64,000 nt of DNA, from the NCBI RefSeq assembly GCF_021021555.1, contig NZ_JAINWA010000003.1, forward strand, positions 1,922,001 to 1,986,000, in the 5' to 3' direction. The notes beneath the pieces were generated by a model, which saw only the letters and a list, made by a program, of their open reading frames with translations, was not told the DNA's origin and searched no databases. The translations under genes and the position numbers were made by a program. Below are positions 8,789-17,299 of this stretch, piece by piece (within the stretch, counting starts at the first letter, position 1; each line of letters starts with the position of its first letter). This stretch comes from Teretinema zuelzerae (lineage in GTDB: Bacteria > Spirochaetota > Spirochaetia > Treponematales > Treponemataceae).

Positions 8789-10570
8789 ATGGAAACCATG
8801 AAAAGAACCCATACTTGCGGGGATTTACGCAAAAGCGATACGGGAAAAACCGTCATTCTCAACGGCTGGATACACAGGAAGCGCGACCATGGAGGCATTT
8901 CCTTCATTAACCTCAGGGACCGCTACGGATTAACCCAGGTCGTCGTCGACTCGGACGCCGCGGCCGAACTTTCAGCGACGACGGCAGAGCTTAAAATGGA
9001 ATACTGCATCGCTCTGGAAGGCGTAGTGCGCGCGCGTCCTGACACAATGGTGAATCCAGACATGGCCACAGGAGAGATCGAAGTCGCGGCGAGCAAAATC
9101 GTCATTCTCTCGGTTTCCGATACGCTTCCATTCATGATCGACGAAAAATCGAATGCGAACGAAGATTTGCGGTTAAAGTATCGATATCTCGATCTGCGCT
9201 CCGCTCACATGCAGAACCACATCGCGCTTCGCTCGAAAGTCGCTTTCGCAACCAGGCAGTATCTCACCGATCGAGGCTTCTTTGAAATAGAAACGCCGAC
9301 CTTTATCGCCTCGACTCCCGAAGGCGCCCGGGATTATCTGGTTCCGTCCCGGCTATACGCGGGGAAATTCTACGCCCTGCCCCAGTCTCCGCAGCTGTAC
9401 AAGCAAATTCTCATGGTTTCCGGATTCGATAAGTACTTCCAAATTGCGCGCTGCTACCGGGACGAAGACGCCCGAGGCGACAGACAGCCCGAATTTACCC
9501 AAATCGACATCGAGATGAGCTTTGTCGGAAGAGACGACGTTTTGTCCTTGATCGAAGGCATGATGGGCCACATCTTCAAGGAAACGCTCAAGGTTCAACT
9601 GCCGGCCGTTTTCAGGCGCATCTCCTACGACGACGCGATCGAACTGTACGGCACCGACAAGCCTGAACTCCGCTTTGAAATGCAAATGCAGGACGGAGCA
9701 TTCCTCGCGGACCTCGGGACCTTCCAGGCGTTCAAGGACGCGATCCAGGGCGGCGGTAAAGTCAAAGCCCTCGTCGTGCCGGGCGTCGCTGAAAAATACA
9801 GCCGCAAACTGATAGAAGAACTTGAATCGACCGCTAAAATATACAAGGCGAAAGGTCTTGGATGGATGAAGGTCTCGGGAGCAGAGAAGGCCCCGGCGCT
9901 CGAGGGCGGAATTTCCAAGTTCTTCGAAGGAAAAGCGGAATCCGTCTGCGACACCCTCGGCGCGAAACCGGGAGATCTCCTTCTGTTCGTCGCCGATTCA
10001 AAGGCGAAGATCGCCTGCACGGCGCTCGGAGCCGTCAGAACAAGGCTCGGCAAGGATCTCGGGCTCTGCGAAGAAGGAAGATTCGAATTCGCCTGGATCG
10101 TGGACTTCCCCATGTTCGAGTGGAACGAAGACGAAAACAAATGGGACACCGCGCACCATATGTTCACCTGGCCCCAGGACAAATACCACGCCACGCTTGA
10201 ATCCGATCCGGGCAGCGTAAAAGGCGATTTGTACGACCTCGTCCTCAACGGCTACGAACTCGCTTCCGGCTCTATCCGAATTCACGATCCCGAACTGCAA
10301 AAACGCATTTTCAAGATCGTCGGGTTCAGCGAAGAAGAAGGCCAGAAGAAGTTCGGATTCCTGACCGAAGCGTTCAAATACGGAGCGCCTCCCCACGGAG
10401 GCATCGCGCCCGGTTTGGACCGCCTGGTAATGCTCATGGCGGGAGAAACTTCCATAAAAGAAGTCATAGCGTTCCCGAAAAACAGCTTCGCGATCAGCCC
10501 GATGGACGATTGTCCGAGCGAAGTCGACCAAAAACAATTGGATGAGCTTCATCTTAAGATTGTAAAATAG
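8789..10570 (+). CDS. aspS: Aspartyl-tRNA synthetase
   Basis: This class II synthetase charges tRNA with Asp. It is 593 aa, the usual bacterial-type length. It has an N-terminal OB-fold anticodon-binding domain (GWIHRKRDHGGISFINLRD), motif 2 in the ARCYRDEDARGDRQPEF stretch, the GAD insertion typical of bacterial enzymes, and motif 3 GGIAPGLDRLVML. The first ATG is used because it lies 6 bases after the -10 box; a second in-frame ATG occurs four codons later. Whether it is discriminating or also acts on tRNA-Asn cannot be decided without checking gatCAB in the genome. Confidence 0.97.
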   Translation: METMKRTHTCGDLRKSDTGKTVILNGWIHRKRDHGGISFINLRDRYGLTQVVVDSDAAAELSATTAELKMEYCIALEGVVRARPDTMVNPDMATGEIEVAASKIVILSVSDTLPFMIDEKSNANEDLRLKYRYLDLRSAHMQNHIALRSKVAFATRQYLTDRGFFEIETPTFIASTPEGARDYLVPSRLYAGKFYALPQSPQLYKQILMVSGFDKYFQIARCYRDEDARGDRQPEFTQIDIEMSFVGRDDVLSLIEGMMGHIFKETLKVQLPAVFRRISYDDAIELYGTDKPELRFEMQMQDGAFLADLGTFQAFKDAIQGGGKVKALVVPGVAEKYSRKLIEELESTAKIYKAKGLGWMKVSGAEKAPALEGGISKFFEGKAESVCDTLGAKPGDLLLFVADSKAKIACTALGAVRTRLGKDLGLCEEGRFEFAWIVDFPMFEWNEDENKWDTAHHMFTWPQDKYHATLESDPGSVKGDLYDLVLNGYELASGSIRIHDPELQKRIFKIVGFSEEEGQKKFGFLTEAFKYGAPPHGGIAPGLDRLVMLMAGETSIKEVIAFPKNSFAISPMDDCPSEVDQKQLDELHLKIVK

Positions 10571-10588
10571 AAACGGAAGACCGATACT
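10560..10588 (+). promoter_or_regulatory. Promoter of sensor-GGDEF gene, leaderless layout
   Basis: TTGTAA (10560-10565), 17-base spacer, GATACT (10583-10588), then 6 bases to the ATG at 10595. It starts within the end of aspS. Confidence 0.65.
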
Positions 10589-10594
10589 TTCGGT

Positions 10595-12811
10595 ATGTCC
10601 AACTTTAAATCGAATCCGGATGATTCCAACGGACCTAAAACCGTTGGAATCATGCTGGATTCAGTTGATACATTTTTTAATTCCCGCGCTATCTCGGACT
10701 TAATCGATGCATGCGAAGAGCGTTCCATCCGCCCTGTTTTCTTTTTCGGCGGATCTCTGGAAAGAAGCTCTTCTGCCGGCAGATATTCCTATGCATACAG
10801 CCTGCCGAATTCGAAATTCATCGACGCTTTAATCGTTTTTCCTCATTCAATTGCCCCGTACGACCCGATTGAAGCAGTCCGCACGCTGATAGAGCGAATC
10901 CCCGACCTTCCGGTGTACTCTTTTTTCGGCCATCTCCCTGCGATATGGAGCATCGGTCCAGAGAACTCGCGCGCAATTCAAGAAATAATTCACCACCTTC
11001 ACGCCGATCATGCATATACGAAATTCGCGCTGCTCACCGGTCCAGACGCGCCGGGGACGACGTCCAGAGAGCGGCAGCTTCAAATTGAAAAGGAGCTCCA
11101 CCGCATCGGAATAACGATTCCCGATGAATGGATCTTTCCCGGCACATACTCGCAACACGACGGAAAAACGACCGCGGCGCAGATATTGAAACTCGACGGC
11201 GATACGCCGGAGGTTCTTATCTGCATGAACGACCAAATGGCGATCGGCGCGGTGACGGAATTTCAAAACCACGGAATCTCCGTACCCGGCGACATCGCTG
11301 TAGTCGGATTCGACGACGTAGAAGAAAACAGCTCGCTGCCGACAAGCTTCACCAGCGTAAATTTTCCCATATGGGAAATGGTCTCCATCATGATGGACCG
11401 AGTCGTCTCCGATCTCAACGGCATCACCTCTTATTTCCCCGAGCAGATTTTTCGTCCCGCCCAGTTCATGCACCGCGAATCCTGCGGATGTTCGTCATGG
11501 TTCGATCATGCCGATCGCCAACAGGGAAATTTCACTCCGCTGGAACTTACCCGCACGCCTCAGAGAAATTTAAAGAAACTTTCGGGGTTGCGCCGGTCGT
11601 TGGAAAGCATCATAGATCAATGCCTGCAATCGGGAGACTACGGCGCCTTTACATCCTTTATGCAGGGAATAATCCAAACCCTGTCCCGTTCGGGTCACTT
11701 ATCGGACTCGTTCATCGACCTGTTCTCTACCCAATGGACAAGCACCCTGCTGAAACACAACGATAAGGAATCTCAGATTCTTTTGAATTCGCTGTTTCTC
11801 GACGCGTTCCGATTGCTAATACAAACAAAACAGAAATCCTTCAGAAAAATACGCGAGCAAGATCTTGGCAGCCTCGCCTTTTATCGGGAAGGTAACGAGC
11901 TTTTAAGCAAGAAAATCACCATTAAGGACGCTGTGCGCGGAATCGGCGCGAATCTCCCGATACTGGGCATAGAAGAATGCCACCTCGTGTTCCTGAATCA
12001 GCACGACCCGAAAAAAGGAGACCTCCGGTTTTCCTTTTATGCGGGGCAATATACGGAAGTATACGAGGAGCCGTATACCCGCTTCCCGGTCGAGGAATTG
12101 CTTCCCAAACAACAGATGAAAAGCGGGAATCCCCTCGCCGCCCTTCCTCTCGCCTTCAATAATTACGTTTACGGCTATCTCGTCGTCTCGATAACCGACA
12201 AACATTTTTCCCAATTCGACATGATACAGGACCTTGTTTCCCGGATTATCGACGCCGCCATGGGAAACGAGATCCTTTCCTGCCATATAGAGACGCTTAC
12301 ACAAAACAATTCCACGTTGTCCCGGCTTTCGATGATCGACGAGTTCACCGGCTTATACAACCGCAGAGCCCTGGACATCACCGGAAAATCGATGTTCGAC
12401 CAGGCGGTTAAGTCGAGGCAAAGCTGCTGCTTCATCTTTCTCGATATGGACGGTCTAAAAAAAATCAACGATTCATGGGGACACAAAGAAGGCGATCAGG
12501 CGATTCTCTCCCTGGCGGAAATATTGAAGGCCAGTTTTCGTGAACGCGACTTGGTTGCGCGCTACGGAGGCGACGAGTTCGTCGTTCTCATGATAAATGT
12601 GCAGGAAAACGTCGTGATTCGAACCCTGGAGCGAATTTCGGCAAAACTCGACTCTTTCAACCAAACCGGCGCATATCCGTGGACCCTTTCGGCGAGCTGG
12701 GGTTTTTCCATGCGCACTAAAGAAGACGTCGATAAAACTTTTGAATCGCTGATCGAGGAAAGCGACGCCATTTTGTATCAGCACAAGAAAAAGAAAAGAT
12801 CTTCGCAGTAA
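10595..12811 (+). CDS. Diguanylate cyclase with LacI-type ligand-binding domain
   Basis: This 738-aa cytosolic protein joins a LacI/PurR-like periplasmic-binding fold (about 15-300; motifs VGIMLD, ICMNDQMAIGAV and VVGFDDVEE) to a central linker and a C-terminal GGDEF domain. The catalytic GGDEF is at 658-662 and an RERD inhibitory-site motif lies five residues upstream. No helix-turn-helix precedes the sugar-binding fold, so it senses a small molecule to control c-di-GMP rather than DNA. No signal peptide or membrane helix is seen, so the ligand would be intracellular. Confidence 0.88.
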   Translation: MSNFKSNPDDSNGPKTVGIMLDSVDTFFNSRAISDLIDACEERSIRPVFFFGGSLERSSSAGRYSYAYSLPNSKFIDALIVFPHSIAPYDPIEAVRTLIERIPDLPVYSFFGHLPAIWSIGPENSRAIQEIIHHLHADHAYTKFALLTGPDAPGTTSRERQLQIEKELHRIGITIPDEWIFPGTYSQHDGKTTAAQILKLDGDTPEVLICMNDQMAIGAVTEFQNHGISVPGDIAVVGFDDVEENSSLPTSFTSVNFPIWEMVSIMMDRVVSDLNGITSYFPEQIFRPAQFMHRESCGCSSWFDHADRQQGNFTPLELTRTPQRNLKKLSGLRRSLESIIDQCLQSGDYGAFTSFMQGIIQTLSRSGHLSDSFIDLFSTQWTSTLLKHNDKESQILLNSLFLDAFRLLIQTKQKSFRKIREQDLGSLAFYREGNELLSKKITIKDAVRGIGANLPILGIEECHLVFLNQHDPKKGDLRFSFYAGQYTEVYEEPYTRFPVEELLPKQQMKSGNPLAALPLAFNNYVYGYLVVSITDKHFSQFDMIQDLVSRIIDAAMGNEILSCHIETLTQNNSTLSRLSMIDEFTGLYNRRALDITGKSMFDQAVKSRQSCCFIFLDMDGLKKINDSWGHKEGDQAILSLAEILKASFRERDLVARYGGDEFVVLMINVQENVVIRTLERISAKLDSFNQTGAYPWTLSASWGFSMRTKEDVDKTFESLIEESDAILYQHKKKKRSSQ

Positions 12812-12849
12812 AAGCTCCGTACCTCTTTTTTTCCCCGGTCATATCTTTA

Positions 12850-12855
12850 TATACT
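12850..12855 (+). promoter_or_regulatory. -10 box of ftp, leaderless layout
   Basis: TATACT at 12850-12855 lies 6 bases before the ATG at 12862. The -35 region is weak. Confidence 0.5.
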
Positions 12856-12861
12856 ATCGGC

Positions 12862-13902
12862 ATGACTTTCATTCGCTCACGCTCCGAACAAAAGAATCAA
12901 AGACATCTCTTCTTGCTTTTTAGTCTTTTCGCCTTCGTACTTGCTTCTTCCTGTACGGTAAAAGAACCGATTCGAACTGAGTTCGTTCTCGGTACGGTTT
13001 GTTCAGTTCAATTGTTTGAAAAAGGAACTCCGGAGATTCACAATACAATCTTCTCGAGATTGCGCGAGCTTGAATTGATTTTCAGCGCGAATAGAGACGA
13101 TTCCCTCCTTATGAAAATCAACAAAGCTGCAGGTTCGGAGGCGGTTCAGGCGCCTGAAGAAATTCATACCGTCTTAACCGAAGCGCTCCGAATAAGCTCC
13201 CTTACCGACGGAGCCTTCGATCCGACCATAGGACCGCTGGTGAAAGCGTGGAATATCGGCACAGACTATGCGGCAGTCCCGGATGAATCGGATCGGCTTG
13301 AGGCCTTGAAACTGATCGACTATCGAAAGGTTTCAATATCCGGAGACGCTGTTACGCTGGAAGAACCCGGAATGAGGTTAGACCTGGGAGGAATCGCGAA
13401 AGGGTATGCGGCTGATGAAATCGTAAAACTTTTAAAAAAATACGGAATACAGCGGGCGATCATCGATCTCGGCGGAAACGTATATGCGTACGGCAAAAAA
13501 GCAAAAAACCAGAAATGGACGATCGGAATCCGCGATCCTGAAGAATCCGAAGGCGATCCGGTTCTCTCGATACCGGTGGAGAACCAATCCGTCGTAACCT
13601 CGGGCGTATACGAGCGCAATTTTCTTTCGAACGGCATTCTCTATCATCATATTCTCGACAAGAAAACAGGCTTCCCCGCCGACACCGGTTTAATATCAGT
13701 CACAATCGTATCGGAAAACTCGATGATGGCGGACGCTCTTTCCACGTCGGTGTTTCTCCTGGGAGCTGAAAAAGGGCTTGAATTGTTGAACGGAGCCGAT
13801 AATACGGAAGGAATTCTCATCACTAAAGACAGAAAAGTTCTCATAACGCCGGGCTTGAAATCGCTCGTTAGGGTTCTCGACGAGCGATTCCAACCGGAAT
13901 AA
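12862..13902 (+). CDS. ftp: FAD:protein FMN transferase (ApbE/Ftp), lipoprotein
   Basis: The ApbE family attaches FMN covalently to Thr/Ser of flavoproteins such as Rnf/Nqr subunits; treponemal Ftp can also hydrolyse FAD. This protein is 346 aa with a lipoprotein signal ending at ASSC (Cys31), so it is periplasmic and membrane-anchored. Motifs seen are FDPTIGPLVKAWNIG, DLGGIAKGYAADEI, IDLGGNVYAYG and MMADALSTSVFLLG, the last holding metal-binding residues. No target flavoprotein genes are adjacent. The start is fixed by the -10 box 6 bases upstream. Confidence 0.93.
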   Translation: MTFIRSRSEQKNQRHLFLLFSLFAFVLASSCTVKEPIRTEFVLGTVCSVQLFEKGTPEIHNTIFSRLRELELIFSANRDDSLLMKINKAAGSEAVQAPEEIHTVLTEALRISSLTDGAFDPTIGPLVKAWNIGTDYAAVPDESDRLEALKLIDYRKVSISGDAVTLEEPGMRLDLGGIAKGYAADEIVKLLKKYGIQRAIIDLGGNVYAYGKKAKNQKWTIGIRDPEESEGDPVLSIPVENQSVVTSGVYERNFLSNGILYHHILDKKTGFPADTGLISVTIVSENSMMADALSTSVFLLGAEKGLELLNGADNTEGILITKDRKVLITPGLKSLVRVLDERFQPE

Positions 13903-13909
13903 GACGCGT

Positions 13910-14218
13910 CTACACTATTACAACGGAATTGTCAGCGTTTCCGAAGTTGGAGGGCATATATTTGTCGGCTGCCCAATCGTTTTCCCAGCGAATGTCGTCC
14001 ATCAAATAGCGGAATTGATACTCGTTACCCTGTTCAAGAGCAACAGTGATGGAATACAAGCCTTCTTTGTTCAAAGACAACACATGGGCTTTTGTATCCC
14101 AGCTATTAAAATCGCCGACCAACGCGACTTTTTTCACCCCCATTGTCGCTTCCGCAGGCAATTCGAAGGTCACCTTGCAGGTTTTGCCCTTCTTCGGGTA
14201 CGCCTTATATAACGCCAT
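13910..14218 (-). CDS. Small CBM48/isoamylase-N-like glycogen-binding protein
   Basis: This 102-aa cytosolic protein consists of a single beta-sandwich domain of the CBM48/AMPK glycogen-binding type. The typical core is VALVGDFNSWDTKAHVL followed by GLYSITVALEQGNEYQFRYLMD and WENDWAADKYMPSNFG. No catalytic domain is attached. Free-standing domains of this type occur in other bacteria and may regulate or bind glycogen. The start is supported by AAGGAG with proper spacing. It is divergent from metK and converges on ftp with 7 bases between stops. Confidence 0.82.
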   Translation of the reverse strand: MALYKAYPKKGKTCKVTFELPAEATMGVKKVALVGDFNSWDTKAHVLSLNKEGLYSITVALEQGNEYQFRYLMDDIRWENDWAADKYMPSNFGNADNSVVIV

Positions 14219-14307
14219 AAATATCTCCTTCTTCTGGCATTTATTGATGAACTTGTGTATATTTTCAGCGTAATCATATTTTTTCTATATTGCAAGGGAG
14301 ACCGGCT

Positions 14308-15477
14308 ATGAATAACGCACGACATCTATTTACCTCGGAATCGGTGGGAGAAGGACATCCCGATAAACTGTGCGATCAGGTGTCGGACGCGATTCTCGAC
14401 GCCTGTCTCCGCGACGATCCTACGAGCCATGTCGCCTGCGAAACCTTCGCGTCGACGGCGCTCGTCCTGGTCGGCGGGGAAATTACAACGAACACCTACG
14501 TCGACGTACAAAAAATCGCCCGCGATATTGCCCGTGAAATCGGCTACACGGATTCTGACTACGGCCTCGACTGCGATTCGATGGCGGTAATGGACATGAT
14601 CCACTCTCAATCTCCCGATATTAATCAGGGCGTAGCAGGATCCGGGCTCGAAGAATACAAAGGCCAGCAGGGCGCCGGAGACCAGGGAATGATGTTCGGC
14701 TTCGCGTGCACCGAGACGCCCGAGCTCATGCCCGCGCCCATAATGTACTCTCACGCGCTTCTCCACAAAGCGACGCTTCTTCGGAAAAGCAAGCAAATCC
14801 CCTGGCTCAGGCCGGACGCGAAAAGCCAGGTTACGGTAGAATACGACGGCCACAAACCGATTCGGGTCGATACAGTCGTCATTTCCCACCAGCATGATCC
14901 GGATGTTTCGCATGCGACAATCAAAGAAGCGATGATCGAAGAAGTTATCCGGCCGGTTCTCGGATCCACCGGTTTACTGGACGCGGATACTAAATTCTTC
15001 ATCAACCCGACCGGACGCTTCGTCATAGGCGGGCCCTTCGGCGATACCGGCTTGACCGGACGAAAAATCATCGTGGACACCTACGGCGGCATGGGACGGC
15101 ACGGAGGCGGAGCGTTCTCGGGAAAGGATCCGTCGAAAGTGGACAGATCCGCGGCGTATATGGCCAGATATGTCGCTAAGACCATAGTCGCGGCAGGACT
15201 TGCCGAACGGTGCGAAATACAGCTTGCGTACGCGATCGGAGTTCCCTTCCCCGTATCCATTATGGTCGATACCTTCGGCACCGGCCTCGCCGACGAAACG
15301 GCGATTACGAACGCGGTAAAAGCTGTTTTCGACCTGTCTCCCGCCGGAATAGTCAAAACGCTCGACTTGTGCAGACCTATTTATCAGGCAACAGCGGCTT
15401 ACGGACATTTCGGCCGGTCCCAGTTCCCCTGGGAAAAACTCGACCGGGTGGAAGAGCTTAAAAAAGCCGTAAAATAA
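14308..15477 (+). CDS. metK: S-adenosylmethionine synthetase
   Basis: MetK makes SAM from methionine and ATP. This protein is 389 aa from the ATG at 14308, which has AGGGAG nine bases upstream; a start six codons earlier would lack a ribosome-binding site. Family signatures are [17 protein letters not shown] (ATP/methionine binding), [10 protein letters not shown] and [16 protein letters not shown]. The sequence is full length. A short 89-base spacer separates it from the divergent CBM48-like gene, too small for a classic SAM riboswitch, and none is seen. The next gene starts 3 bases after the stop. Confidence 0.97.
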   Translation: MNNARHLFTSESVGEGHPDKLCDQVSDAILDACLRDDPTSHVACETFASTALVLVGGEITTNTYVDVQKIARDIAREIGYTDSDYGLDCDSMAVMDMIHSQSPDINQGVAGSGLEEYKGQQGAGDQGMMFGFACTETPELMPAPIMYSHALLHKATLLRKSKQIPWLRPDAKSQVTVEYDGHKPIRVDTVVISHQHDPDVSHATIKEAMIEEVIRPVLGSTGLLDADTKFFINPTGRFVIGGPFGDTGLTGRKIIVDTYGGMGRHGGGAFSGKDPSKVDRSAAYMARYVAKTIVAAGLAERCEIQLAYAIGVPFPVSIMVDTFGTGLADETAITNAVKAVFDLSPAGIVKTLDLCRPIYQATAAYGHFGRSQFPWEKLDRVEELKKAVK

Positions 15478-15479
15478 AC

Positions 15480-16118
15480 GTGCCGCAAAAAACTATATTA
15501 CCAAGAATCACGGCAGGGACGGTTTTATCGCTGTCCCTTCTTTTTACCTCGTGTTCCAATGTGCTCAACGTAGTAATTTCGCCTTTCGCTCCGGATTTTC
15601 TCCCGGAAGCGCACGCTGAAAACGGTAGCGTGCTCATACCTCTTTCTTTGTCGTCAGAATATGAAACAACCGATAAAGACGGAAGCTGGGAAACCGACTA
15701 CGCGTGGTACGTGTACCGCTCCGAAATTTCCCCCTACCAGGGAATGGCTCTCGTCGGCAGGCTGTACCGGCCGGGAGCGCTCGGCGTTTATACAGACAGA
15801 CGACACCGCCTTGCCAGCGACGAAGACGGCGATCAATATATAGCAACAACATCCAGCGATAAGGATTTCACGCTGTCCCGCCTAAATGCTTCTGGATCGG
15901 AAACAGTGCAAAATCAAAACTCAAACGCATCAAGTTACTTCATCGATGAGAATGCCCCGCGAACGACCCTATACTACCGGGTTTCCAGGGTACGCCTGCG
16001 AAAGGAAGTTACAGAACGAGAATTCACCATTTCTGATTCAAAAACAACCGTAACAGACATCGAATATTCCCTGGAACATACAGAAACGAGCGGCTGGACC
16101 GCGGCGGAAAATCAATGA
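15480..16118 (+). CDS. Hypothetical lipoprotein
   Basis: This 212-aa protein from a GTG start has an N-terminal hydrophobic stretch ending in the lipobox LFTSC (about residue 25), so it is likely an envelope lipoprotein. The mature part is rich in Ser/Thr/Asp, with no recognisable domain. The GTG lies 3 bases after the metK stop with no clear Shine-Dalgarno sequence, suggesting coupling to metK. Its stop overlaps the next ATG (ATGA). Given the barrel-like product of that gene, the two may work together at the outer membrane, but this is inference from position only. Confidence 0.7.
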   Translation: MPQKTILPRITAGTVLSLSLLFTSCSNVLNVVISPFAPDFLPEAHAENGSVLIPLSLSSEYETTDKDGSWETDYAWYVYRSEISPYQGMALVGRLYRPGALGVYTDRRHRLASDEDGDQYIATTSSDKDFTLSRLNASGSETVQNQNSNASSYFIDENAPRTTLYYRVSRVRLRKEVTEREFTISDSKTTVTDIEYSLEHTETSGWTAAENQ

Positions 16119-17299
16119 AAAAAGCCTTTTTTTGCGCTTCGTCGAAGCTTGCCTTCGCCCTCGCCATATCCCTTATGAGCGGCACAGTATCAGCCGAAAC
16201 CATCTCCTTCGACCCCGGCGATCTTGGCAACAGGCTCGGAAGATCGATCTCCCTCACCGAGGCCTTCCTTCCCCGCTACCATGGCCTTGCGGATATGCTC
16301 GGCGGCAGATCGAAAGATATGTTTCAAACCGCGAGTCTTCAGGCGATCTGGTACACGAACTACTCGATTTCTACGGATTTCGGAAGCGAGACCGGATCTC
16401 TGGGACGTGTATACGGAGATGTATTCGGCGCGAGAGTCGGGAAAAACCTCTCCCTTCTGTTCGGCGCGGGAGGATTCCGGTACGGCGTATTTCTTACCGA
16501 CATATCGCTCCCCGCTCCAGCCGGAGATCCCGCAGGGAATCCCTTCGTAACAGACTTCACCGGCACTCAGTTTTTCCAGGACATTTACGCGATCGGCCTA
16601 TTGATTCGTAAAGAAGTTCTTCTTACCGCCTTCGTAAATCAAAACAGGCAGTATGCTCCGGACTCGGGAGTCGTCGACATATATAAACCGGAAGTTTCCG
16701 AATTTATTTTCGGCGGTGAATTAGCACTCGGGGGAGCCCTCTCGGTAGAGTCCTTCGCCACAGAAACCGGCGCACATCTCAGAACAGAAGGAAGAATACA
16801 TCCGACGCGCATCGTCTACCGCGCGATGGGGATGCCGGGGAAGGGATCTTTCGACCTTTCGACAGGGATTCGATGGATCAACGCCGGCGACGGAAAATTC
16901 ACCCTTTCACGTTACACGATACCGACCGATTTCTCCTTCAAGCCCGGAAAACGGGTTGTTCTCTTTTCAGGGTTTTCTGTTGCCGGCAAAGAAATCAGGG
17001 AAGAAACAGACAGCCTTTTTCGGTACGGCTATGGAAAAGCCGGTTGGAACCTCTCGGACGAAATTCAGATCTCAGCCGGCGCTTCGTACATTGCCGACCC
17101 GCGCATGGCCTATTTTTACCAGGGAAACACGGAAGCTATCGGATACTGCGCGGAACTGCAGTTCTGTTATGAAGATCTTGTGCGTTTCTCCATCGGCGCG
17201 AGAAAAAATTGGCACCAGGACCTTGCCGACCTTATCGAGACGGTCGATCGCCCGGTTTTCTACGCTTCGCTAAACCTTCTCGTACCCACGCTTTTCTGA
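16115..17299 (+). CDS. Probable outer-membrane beta-barrel protein
   Basis: This 394-aa protein has a signal peptide (MKKAFF..., cleavage expected after GTVSA, residue 27). It shows alternating polar/hydrophobic strands and a C-terminal phenylalanine after SLNLLVPTLF, the usual hallmark of an outer-membrane barrel. I do not recognise the family; it resembles uncharacterised treponemal surface proteins only in general character. Translation is coupled to the upstream lipoprotein by an ATGA overlap. It converges directly on the chemoreceptor gene with no intergenic space. Confidence 0.7.
   Translation: MKKAFFCASSKLAFALAISLMSGTVSAETISFDPGDLGNRLGRSISLTEAFLPRYHGLADMLGGRSKDMFQTASLQAIWYTNYSISTDFGSETGSLGRVYGDVFGARVGKNLSLLFGAGGFRYGVFLTDISLPAPAGDPAGNPFVTDFTGTQFFQDIYAIGLLIRKEVLLTAFVNQNRQYAPDSGVVDIYKPEVSEFIFGGELALGGALSVESFATETGAHLRTEGRIHPTRIVYRAMGMPGKGSFDLSTGIRWINAGDGKFTLSRYTIPTDFSFKPGKRVVLFSGFSVAGKEIREETDSLFRYGYGKAGWNLSDEIQISAGASYIADPRMAYFYQGNTEAIGYCAELQFCYEDLVRFSIGARKNWHQDLADLIETVDRPVFYASLNLLVPTLF

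Noticed and set aside
14219-14307. SAM riboswitch upstream of metK
   Set aside because: Only 89 bases separate the divergent genes and the conserved SAM-I or SAM-II elements are not visible.
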